Source: Xestospongia muta
Lineage: Eukaryota; Porifera; Demospongiae; Haplosclerida; Petrosiidae
Direction of reading: 5' to 3'
Assembly (NCBI GenBank): GCA_963693285.1
Contig: OY848919.1
Location: 8,861,461 to 8,925,460, forward strand
DNA: 64,000 nucleotides
A program made the translations under genes and the position numbers. The notes beneath the pieces are model-generated. The model was given only the letters and a program-made list of their open reading frames with translations. It had not been told where the DNA came from and searched no databases. The number at the start of each line of letters is the position of its first letter. The first letter of the stretch is position 1. Below, piece by piece: positions 39,001-48,223 of this stretch.

Positions 39001-40824
39001 GTAGCACCATAGATGTGGTCATTATTTATATCATACGTCATTTTTCAATACTAATGTCAATCAGAAACAGTTAAAACAACTTTTCTATATACGACTGACA
39101 CCCCAAGCACAACCATACATTAGTTAATGTATAATGTTAATGTTCATGCAGCACCTAGCTTTGTCTCATACTGTATGATTATTTGAAACAATACTCTAAC
39201 TAATACATAATGAAAATCACAGAAGTATAAAATACTAACCTATTATCTGCAATCGACGTTTAAGACCACCTGCAAGAGAAGACAGTTATTATAATAATTT
39301 TTAAACAATCATGCACAATAATTTATAGAAAATCACTAACAAATAGTGCAATTAATTATCATCTTGACATGGTCATAGCATTATACCACAAACACATAAC
39401 ATAGTAGAAATTAACAATGTAACAAACACAATAAGTTAGAAACTGTATCACATAGTACAATATTATTTCTGAATTAATTAATTTATGGATTTGACCAAGA
39501 TTAAAATGAATATTTGTTAACAATTTTAAGCTCTATTTGTATTAGTTATGATGAGGAAAAGTCTATGTATGATATAAGGTTGTACCTGATTTATTTCGAT
39601 GAATTGTTATATTCACTGGAGGTGTTATACCCTTCAGTTCAACGGGGTAAATGAAATATCCAATAGTATCTGGACTATCACTAGCATGTATAAGAAACTG
39701 ACATGATGATACCATAGTGCTAGGAGATGATCGAAAATTATCAATATCAGTTCGCCATAACTACATATAAATAGGTTAATAAAATATAAATAAATGGTTA
39801 TCATATCAAACCTTGCATGGTTCAATCATTGGTTTAATGCTCCATCCTGGAGGTGGTTCTTGTTGAAAAACAAGTTCAATGAATCCATTTTCATCAACAA
39901 AATCAAAATAAATGGAATCTTCAGTATCAGAACTCCATTTTACAAACTAAATACAATACAAAGCAGTAAAAATTATAACATATTAAGATGTTGGTTAATG
40001 GACTGTTGTTACCTTTAAATAACATTCAAGATCTTTCACAACAGATAAAGTAGCTATCCATTTATCATCTTTTTCCTCATAATTAATAACTCCAGTGTAT
40101 ACAAATGATAAAAGTGGAGTGGGTCCTCCATTGGGATCTATATGATGAGCAAATATTGCATTGTAGTAATTCATTTAGTGTACTTTGATTCATTATGTAC
40201 TTTTCCTCACCTGTTTCTTTTTGTTTCTGTTTCTGGTCAGCTACAATAGCAACAAGGCAACATGATTCACACATGAGGTTAATGACTCCATGTCTACTTT
40301 CTGGATTAAACTGTCCTCCTTCAATCAATGTGAACTGATAAGGTAATGTTGTAGGAGAATAGGGAGCTCTAGCAAAGTGGAGCCAACTAGCCTGAGCTTC
40401 GATTTCTAATTTTACACAGTGTTGTATTTCTAATTTGTAAGGCTCAGTAAGTGGTTTAGAAAGAGAAATGTTGTGTACTGCACTGACTAATTTAGTGTTT
40501 TGGGGGAATTCAAACCGGCCTTCAATAAGTGTAGTCACGGCTACTTCAGTTACTGTTACAGTGGTATCACTATCAATGTTCTCTGTTACAGAATGACCTT
40601 TAAAAGCAAAAACATCGTAACAGTAATATAATTATAAAAATTCTCTAAGATAGTTTTGGGATTCTAATAATAAGATTTCCCTAATGTAGAAGATTGAAAT
40701 TTGACAGTAGCTATGATGTTGCTTCTCAAGTCATTGAATGTTAAATATCACAATTAATGTTAAAGTACGTCTAATTTACTGGTTGTAGTGTGCATTAGTA
40801 CTAACTATATTTTGGTTAACATTA

Positions 40825-40860
<36 letters not shown>

Positions 40861-43002
40861 ATATATAAAGCAAAACGAAACATTACAATTATAACAATTG
40901 TTCTAATGTAGTTTTAAGAGTGCTATTACTAAGATTAGAGTTGCAATAAGAGTACATTTAATTTTCTGGTTGTGATGTTCACTAGCAGTCAATGTGTGTA
41001 GATTAATTTATTTGTCTGCTTTAATATTCAATAGTCTATTTTAATTTTTAGGCAATTATATTCTTAATTAAATTAATTAATCAAATACTACATACCTGAC
41101 TTATCCATTACAAAATAGAGTCTATCTTTAAGACTAGGACAAATCTTGCAAATGTCCTCATGTTGTTTGGATAATGTGAGCTGCTGTATTGTAATGTTTT
41201 TAACTAGCTCTTCACAAATTGTCTTAATATCGTCATATTTCAGTGAAGTATTGCGGAGGTATAGTTCTTTCAATGACGTCGTTGTTTTTATTAGTTCAAC
41301 TATTGCACTGGTACTGACTGAAGTGATCCCATGATTATTGCTGACAGCTAAACTAGTAAGTCTTCGATTTTTAGCAATCCCTTTACAGATGAAATGGACA
41401 CCTTTATCAGTGATGTCACAGTTGGAGAGATCTACTGTTTTCAATGTGTCATTATTACTTAACACACCAGACAAGCAAATGACATCGTCATCTGTCATAG
41501 GAACATTCCATAGGAATAGTGCCTCAAGAGAAGTGTTAGGATGTGCTAGAGCATCAATAACTTGTTTGATACTACCAGTAGGGAGAGAGGAAGACATAAA
41601 GAATAGTTCTTTCATTCCAATAACTTTCTTTGACAATGTTGACATACACATATTGTCCAGCGAAGTGTCCTCTATAGAAAATTCCCTCACTGCAAACTGA
41701 TCGAGATTATCTATAAGTATTAGGGCACTTTTAGTAGTTGATGAACGAAGTTCAATACGCCATTTTCTTGTCTTTCGTTCTTGTTTTAATCTACCCACAA
41801 TATTTTCACATTGTTCAGTACTTGGTGAGATGATTGAAACACTATTGTTATTATGTCTCCAATAAGCATTCCCAGTGTCACCTGTTGTGTAAAACAGAGT
41901 AACTGTAGTACACACAAAATTAATATATGCATAAATGATATAATTAAATACTTAGAGAACGTAAGTCTATTGTCCACACTGATAGTGATCTCTGTAAAAC
42001 CAGAGCTTGATTCTTGAGCTAGCTGTTATATTTATTTGAATGAGATATAACTTTATACTTTAGTTGATAAAACTCAATTAAAATCCAGCTAAGCATTCTG
42101 AAAAATACTTAAAATGCATGTACATGTCATTTACGAATTTAGAAGGTCAACATCTAGTTTATACTGTACAATCTAGGACTATAAATGTATTTAAACCTGG
42201 CAAAACCCTTAGCTATATAATATGTGGTAATAACATCAATTATTTTCAAGTTCAGTGTCATTGCTTTTGATCAAATATCTTGAAAAGATGAACATAAGCA
42301 ATTAAGCATCGCATTGTCTATCCTCATTTCTATTGTATACAAGGCAGAATGAAAAACAATTTTATGTAGCTAAAGTTAATAAATATAATGACATTTTTAT
42401 TAACTTACGTTTCAGTCCATATTTAGGCAATATCTTCTTAGCCATATCTCCAAACACTTTCCACAACAAGCCATTTATATCATCAAGAGTGAGGTCATCT
42501 GTTTGTTGCCATTCAATAACAAACGTGATTGACTCATATTTGAAAGAAGTTGAGACAATCGTTACATTCTCACTTCCCAATACTCTGTGTTTAAACTTCT
42601 CACAGATCTCATAAACTGCAGATTTATAGGCTGTGATATGATGTCTGACATTTTCAATATTATAATGGTCAACAATTGTCTCTAAGCAGGTAATATTAGT
42701 TATGGTACATTGCTTTTTTATTAACACAATAACATCATTAAGTGATTCAGCTGTTGACAGATGAGGTTTTAATTCGTGGAAACGTGTTCCACGAAACTTT
42801 TTGACTTCTTCAAGTGAAGGGATGCCCTCAGTAATAAGAGGTACAATAGTATCAAGAAGCTCTTGAAATTTTGTTTTTACTTGATCAAAATAATTCTTAT
42901 AACCAGGAGATAGATAAACCTCTATTTCGCCACCTAAAAAGTGATAAATATTACATTGAAAAGATGTAACAGCACCTCACCTAGCATTTCTTTTGCTGTC
43001 AT
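33024..43002 (-). CDS. Gene D: LRR, ZU5-like, ROCO GTPase, double death domain protein
   Basis: Fifteen exons: 43002-42981, 42933-42409, 41881-41096, 40597-40211, 40137-40013, 39946-39812, 39760-39586, 39269-39240, 37956-35689, 35633-35343, 35005-34841, 34784-34647, 34492-34220, 33361-33176, 33130-33024. They sum to 5613 nt, 1870 residues, all in phase. Residues 8-182 are an unnamed N-terminal domain. Residues about 183-444 hold RNase-inhibitor-type LRRs. Residues 445-573 are ZU5-like, and 574-718 a beta-rich, possibly UPA-like, region. The Roc part has P-loop GPARVGKTS (~752), DSGGQIQF (~952) and THGD (~1057); COR starts at VPLTW (~1140). A Cys pair (CPCG) follows near 1437. Death domains lie at 1485-1581 and 1683-1773, separated by an acidic exon (SEEEASLSKSE) and a linker; the tail is rich in Lys, Ser and Arg. 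Likely an intracellular receptor-like scaffold for death-domain signalling (inference). Confidence 0.87.
40828..40861. repeat. (GT)n microsatellite in an intron of gene D
   Basis: About sixteen GT units lie in the intron between the LRR exon and the ZU5-like exon. Confidence 0.9.
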
Positions 43003-43035
43003 AGCTGCAATGTAAGCAAGGGTGGGGCTCAAGCA

Positions 43036-43074
43036 ATCTGCGCATGCTCAAAAAAGATAATTAGGGAGGAGCTC
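43036..43074 (-). promoter_or_regulatory. Shared promoter module of gene D (NRF1-like)
   Basis: On the minus strand the sequence reads GAGCTCCTCCCTAATTA, a short A/T-rich spacer, then TGAGCATGCGCAGATTG. This is the module found before genes B and C. The gene D start codon lies 34 bp downstream. The plus-strand THAP reading frame starts 120 bp to the other side, so the region could act in both directions. Confidence 0.6.
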
Positions 43075-43194
43075 ATTACAGGTGTTTGTATTTTGTAAGT
43101 GAATTACAATTGAGTGCGTGGCTGACGTCATCAGCAATAAACCACACCCGCCGCCATCTCGCAAGGCAAAAAAGAGGCAGAGGCACTAGAGAAG

Positions 43195-43578
43195 ATGGTT
43201 CAATCAAGTTGTGTTGTGGGATGTACTAACAGGCAGGGGAAGGGAAGAGACATTTCATTCCATACAATACCCAAAGTAAGCAATAATGACAGCTAGGTAG
43301 CTAAGTTTTTAATAATGCTGTATATATAATATTATTATGATATATAATATTATCAATCCTCTTTGTTAACTCAGGTCATAGAGAATCAAGAACATTATGT
43401 TTGTGAGGTATCTACAAGATGTAGATCAGCATGGTTGAAGAGCATCAAGAAGAAAGACTGGACTCCTGGTCCTGGTGCACGAGTTTGTTCATGTCACTTC
43501 ATAACCAACAAGCCATCATCTCTCCTTGATGAGAGCAACACTGACTGGGCACCATCATTAAGAATAACATTGAGATGA
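43195..43578 (+). pseudogene. Truncated THAP-domain reading frame
   Basis: Two exons (43195-43275 and 43375-43578) with clean GT-AG borders give 94 residues. MVQSSCVVGCTNR begins the domain with the first Cys pair, AWLKSIKKKDWTPGP carries the conserved Trp residues and VCSCHF is the closing C-x2-H, so this is a C2CH THAP zinc finger. The frame ends just after the domain. Downstream, around 43655-43790, a coiled-coil-like frame with a stop (ALSSELDRNCAALIKQDI) may be its lost continuation. THAP domains bind DNA and often come from P- or Harbinger-type transposases; the convergent fragment at 43945-44311 supports a mobile origin. It could still be expressed as a short protein. Confidence 0.65.
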
Positions 43579-43944
43579 TATTAAAATAAATTAATATAGT
43601 TAGTCTACTACATCTCGGGCAGTAGGAAGCCAGCTACATTTTGAGATGTGCACGCACTATCTTCTGAACTGGATCGCAACTGTGCTGCTCTTATTAAGCA
43701 GGATATTTAGCTACAACATGAGAACATGCTTCCCCAAGTCTATAAGAGCCATTTCGAATTGGAGGACATGTTAGTGCAATAATCAACTCACCCTGCCATG
43801 AATGTATAGTGTGCAGTAAGTATTTCTCCACTATGTTGGCAAACAACTCATGGAAGCAAGGGAGTTCCTGTCATTCTCTGAGAATGGTTGACTTTGTGTA
43901 CAAACAATATAACTATCTTGGTTTTTGAAATACAATAACATTAC

Positions 43945-44311
43945 CTTTCTCATAATAAGCCAATGATCTTCAGTAGAATGCTTGAACTGATGAGCTCTAA
44001 GATCATGAACCCAGCCAACCTTGACAAAACCATCACCTCTCCAACATCCCCTTCCAGCTCTACAAATCTAGTAGTAATAATACTTATAGCTACTAACTGT
44101 TCACGTTTCATACAGAGCTACTTACTTTCATCTCCTCCTTAATATAAGCACTTGGAGTAGCAACCATATATACAAACATGTCACTCCATGCCGCATTTGG
44201 AACGTGGTTAGGCTCTGCCTGCCAAAGCTCACTTGGAATTGCATATCGATCCTTCTTGAAGCCAACTCCAGTTACCTTATCAGTGTATCTTTGCTTGGAT
44301 TTTGCAGACAA
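43945..44311 (-). pseudogene. Element-associated protein fragment convergent to the THAP frame
   Basis: Two exon-like blocks on the minus strand (about 44311-44126 and 44067-43945). The first reads LSAKSKQRYTDKV... then PYxIPSELWQAEPN-like sequence and ends EEMK at a GT donor; the second reads CRAGRGCWRGDGFVKVGWVHDL and ends at another donor. The GWVHDL block and SKQRYxDK start match a widespread invertebrate family that often precedes SWIM or YqaJ-type exonuclease domains in transposon-like genes; this is recollection and moderately uncertain. No ATG start or C-terminal part was found. Confidence 0.4.
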
Positions 44312-44629
44312 ACCACTATAATATTCTTATGCGAGCTCCATCATAACAATTGTTATTGTGACCAGCTGCCACGTGGGTGTTCGTTGCCTCGAAAGATGGT
44401 GGTTAGCAACGGTGTCACGAGGCGATGACGTAAAGTCACGTAATGCACGCTCTCTATTGAGCGTTCCTACCCTTCTAACACACTATTTATAAAGTGATTT
44501 ATATAATATATATATGTGTGTGTGTTTGTGCATGTGTGTATAGCTCAGTAGTTATGAGGAGTTCAACAATATGATACTTGTACTGCAAAATTCTCTACAT
44601 GTGTACAACAGAGTAATCTGGTCTTTGTA

Positions 44630-44957
44630 TAGTCTCGTCCCAGACCTACTCGCAAGCTTAAAGTAGGTCTGGTCACACAGCTTGACTTTTGTGTCCCCAG
44701 TAAGGATGTGGCGCGGGTGTTGGTATGCAATTAGAGGTAGTGTGAAATATGAAATCATCAAATTAATGTGTTAAAGCAGATTTAATGAGAGAGCCATGCA
44801 TTCGCTTTCACACATACTTCAATTTGATAATATTTATATTTCACACTACCTTTAATTGCATACCAACACCCGCTCCACATTCCATACTGGGGACACAAAG
44901 ATCAAGCTGTGTGACCAGACCTACTTTAGCTTGCGAGTAGGTCTGGGGACGAGACTA
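44630..44957. mobile_element. 328-bp MITE with ~125-bp inverted repeats and perfect 9-bp target duplication
   Basis: Ends start TAGTCTCGTCC and the inverted repeats extend about 125 bp, including CAGACCTACTCGCAAGCT, GTCACACAGCTTGA and GGTGTTGGTATGCAATTA, with few differences. GTCTTTGTA flanks both sides (44621-44629, 44958-44966). The TAG(T/C)CTCG end and the 9-bp duplication match the two elements at 16.3-17.6 kb, so all three belong to one MULE-like group. Confidence 0.93.
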
Positions 44958-44966
44958 GTCTTTGTA

Positions 44967-45689
44967 GTGATCTTCGTGTTAAAATACAACATCAAGAACT
45001 GTTAACTATAACTATCAATGGTTTTGTTTTGCTTGATCATACAGATCACAGACAGTGGTCACTAGTTATATTACTAGTTATTGTAGAGTAAACTACACAT
45101 GATCAGACGAATCACGTTCGGACGCTTGATAAGTAACAACATAGTGAAGCAGTAATGATTAATTAATGTCTACAACAATTTCTGATATAAACAGCAGAGA
45201 TATATAAGTTTTTACAGACAGGAAATGTGCCAACTGACGCAACACTCGCAGTTATAATTTTGTCATACGCATGAATGAGTGTACAGGTGTACTGTAAAAG
45301 AGTCGATCGGTCTAAACTTCTCGATAGGAAGGTCGACCTGTTCGCTGCATAAGTCGTTAATCTATATATCACGTGAGCTGCAAGACTATGTAGTAAATGT
45401 TTCAAACTTTGTCAGGAGTCGCAACAGCAATATACTTTTACTCAAAAGGTTCAAAAATGAATCCAAAGTTCTTACAAATTATAGACTACAGTTTGAATAA
45501 TACAATTTATCTTTTGGTCTATGATTGATTGCAGCACATTAGTAACGGAACCATTCCATGGCACATAATGGATTATCACAGCCAATCATTAGACCTTGCT
45601 CTTTTTTCCACAAAAACAATACACTCTACTTATGAATGTAACAATGAGAAAAATAGAACATATAATTTGGTCATACGTTCTAGGTGATG
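44967..45689. other. Non-coding stretch after the MITE
   Basis: No gene recognised; short overlapping frames on both strands lack family features. Confidence 0.45.
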
Positions 45690-46570
45690 TACCCCTCCTT
45701 GTAACACACTCTAGCTATAGATTATAAAGTTGAGAACAGTTAATATCATATACTCCATGTACTCACTAGTTTTCTGAAGCTTTGTGTTGTGTTCTATTAA
45801 ACATTAAGAACATTTACATAAATATGACAAACTTATCAGAGATACAAACCTTCTAGAAACAGACTGTATATCTGATTGTAAAATACACAACAATGGAAGT
45901 AACACAATTACTCTACACTTAATAGTTTCTTGAAGCTTTCAATTAACTTCCGTTAACAATAATAACTTTGAAATAAATGTTACAATACATATGAGATGAC
46001 ACACCCTTTCTAGTAACAGACCTAGATTATGATTATGAACAAGAAGTCGATGTCATATACTGCACTCATAGTTTTCTTAAGATCTGAGTTGCTTCTATTA
46101 AATAAGAACATCAAAATAATTATGATATTACTTACCAATTAACATACCAGTTCTAGTAACAGACTCTATATAGACTGTTAAATCACACAACATTAGAAGC
46201 ATGACTATTATTTTGCATTTATTAGTTTATTGATGCTTTGAGTTAACTTCTAGTAAACTATAACAACTTTGAAATAAATATTAAATTACCTACCAGATGA
46301 TGGACTTCTACTAACATACACTATATATTATAAAGTACAACCATTTAAAGCATAACAGTTTACGGCACTCATTACTTTTTTGAAGCTCTGGGTTAACTAT
46401 TAAACAATAAGAACATTCAGCTTAATTATCAGATTACTTACCTGACAATACACGTCTTCTACCAACAGACTCTATACATATTATAAAATTATGCCATGAG
46501 AGTATGACAATTATTCTGCACTTACTTTTTTGTGGCTCTAGATTGACTTTTAAAACAATAACACCATTGG
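45690..46570. repeat. Diverged ~150-bp tandem repeat, about six units
   Basis: Each unit contains TTCTAGTAACAGACTCTATA, an A/T stretch, a GCACTCATAGTTT-like segment, TTGAAGCTTTGAGTTAACTTCTA and AATAAGAACAT. Starts of units fall near 45700, 45853, 46010, 46152, 46305 and 46453. Units differ by roughly a fifth or more of positions and alternate subtly between two versions. On the minus strand every unit shows a TTTAATAG or similar followed by a roughly 100-nt block and GGTAAGTAA, resembling an acceptor, exon and donor. Confidence 0.8.
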
Positions 46571-46882
46571 ATTATAGCAATTTATTTTTATATTTCTTAA
46601 AATACTTTTATTACTCTAGTACTCCTTCATTTGAAATATCTGGTAATAAATTATTAATTAATATGGTCATATGCCCTACTCAAGTAAGTTATATATAATA
46701 TAGTTCAGTATTAATTAATTAATATTAAATTTATCAGTCACTAATATGTTCCATGTGGTTAGAATTTGGCATTCACTAGATGTCTATGGAGTTGGAACTA
46801 TGTTCTCAGTTAATCCATCAAACACATGTGCTCATTTCATTTACAAGTTTCTGTCAGTGACAGAAAAATGATATGGATATTA

Positions 46883-47107
46883 GTAACACATAATGGTGGA
46901 CATTATCAAGGAACACTCAATGATAAAGTGACTCCTTTAATTGCTATAGAGTCACATTAACCTAAGTATGGAGAAGTTATAAAATACAAAATCAAAGTAG
47001 TTACACCTGAGTGGCTACTTAATAGCATCAATCAGTGTGTACAACTACCTAAAGAAGAGTATTCATTACAACCACAAATGTCCTCCCTTACTGATGATAG
47101 AACATAA
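46883..47107 (+). pseudogene. BRCT-domain fragment
   Basis: One frame reads THNGGHYQGTLND then VTPLIAIESH, an in-frame TAA, PKYGEVIKYKIKVVTPEWL, then NSINQCVQLPKEEYS. NGG.Y, VT.LI and the closing VVTPEWLxxSI block with its conserved Trp are the core of a BRCT repeat, of the type found in PTIP and TopBP1. One stop interrupts it and no further BRCT repeats were seen, so it is a stranded fragment. Confidence 0.75.
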
Positions 47108-47724
47108 CAGACAGAAGACAAAAAAGCTGATTTTGTAATATTGTGAGATAGACATTATGAGCATGTTTAATAGACTAAAAGCTGTGTGGTGGGTGATCTG
47201 AGTTTTGTAAGAGTTGTGTAAATTGAAATTGTGTCTCCAGAACGTCAACCTGACCAATGAGAGTGTTCCTAATGCAAGAGGTTTATCTAGATATTACATT
47301 GATAGATTTGTTATCACTGTATAATTATTATTATTTTACAATTACTATTACCAAGCTATCTCTCTATATAAAAGACTGTGTCATCAGAAAAGTATATTTT
47401 AAACACTAATCCAGGTGGGGGAAACACAATCAAATAAAATTGTAGTATAGAGACCTGAAAACAATAGTGAATTGAAATAATTTCATTATATTATATATCA
47501 GATTCAGTTTTAACAAGAATGAAGAATCCTATGGAGTAGATTTAATGAAGATGTGTCACACCAGAAACAATGAGCTTAAAGGTCATCATGCAGATGTATA
47601 AAGGCCCAACAGGAGAGAGACATGACGTAAAGAAAGGAAAACTAAAAGGAAGAACTGAAAACTTAAAAGTATTATAATAACTTTTATCAACTTGTATATT
47701 TATATTATTATGGGACACAAGATA

Positions 47725-47990
47725 CAATGATCAGAAGACAGTAATTCTGATGGACATCAATCATTTAGAAAACACAAAGCTTACTCTAAAGGATCTGATT
47801 CATCACTTGATAGTAACTAATAGTGATCAACCTATAAAACAAGGTAAATATAAATTATAGTGTATATTTATAGGATATACATATTTCTGATTTATATTTG
47901 AAAAATAAACATTACTAAAGCATTACTTCTATAATACAATAATGAAGACTATACTAAATGTATATTCTTTGTCTTACCTGTTAGATATTA
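47725..47990 (+). pseudogene. Copy of the last exon of gene D in opposite orientation
   Basis: The stretch AAAGCTTACTCTAAAGGATC...GATAGTAACTAATAGTGATC is nearly identical to the terminal exon and stop region of gene D (33000-33120, minus strand). Similarity continues into the 3' flank (TATTTCTGATTTATA, TCTTTGTCTTACCTGTT). The splice acceptor seen in gene D is lost here (GGGACAC instead of ACAGGAA). It stands about 230 bp before gene C, in the same direction, as if a former gene on this strand had ended there. Confidence 0.85.
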
Positions 47991-48138
47991 AGACAAGTCA
48001 TTAACCTAACTTTCTGTAAAATGTGCAATTAATTTAACACATTATCAGTACATGTATCATCTTGTTGAACTCCGCATAACAACTGAGCTATATATAAATT
48101 TATATATACTTCGTATTTGAACACAAATTTGCAAATTA

Positions 48139-48176
48139 GTTCCGCCCTAATTAAATCGTTTTGAGCATGCGCAGAT
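48139..48176 (+). promoter_or_regulatory. Shared promoter module of gene C (NRF1-like)
   Basis: GTTCCGCCCTAATTAAAT is followed by TTGAGCATGCGCAGATTG; the start codon of gene C is 48 bp downstream. Same order and spacing as before genes B and D. Confidence 0.6.
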
Positions 48177-48223
48177 TGTATGAGCCTTACTCTTCTGTTG
48201 TACACTTTGTTTTCCCACCTACT

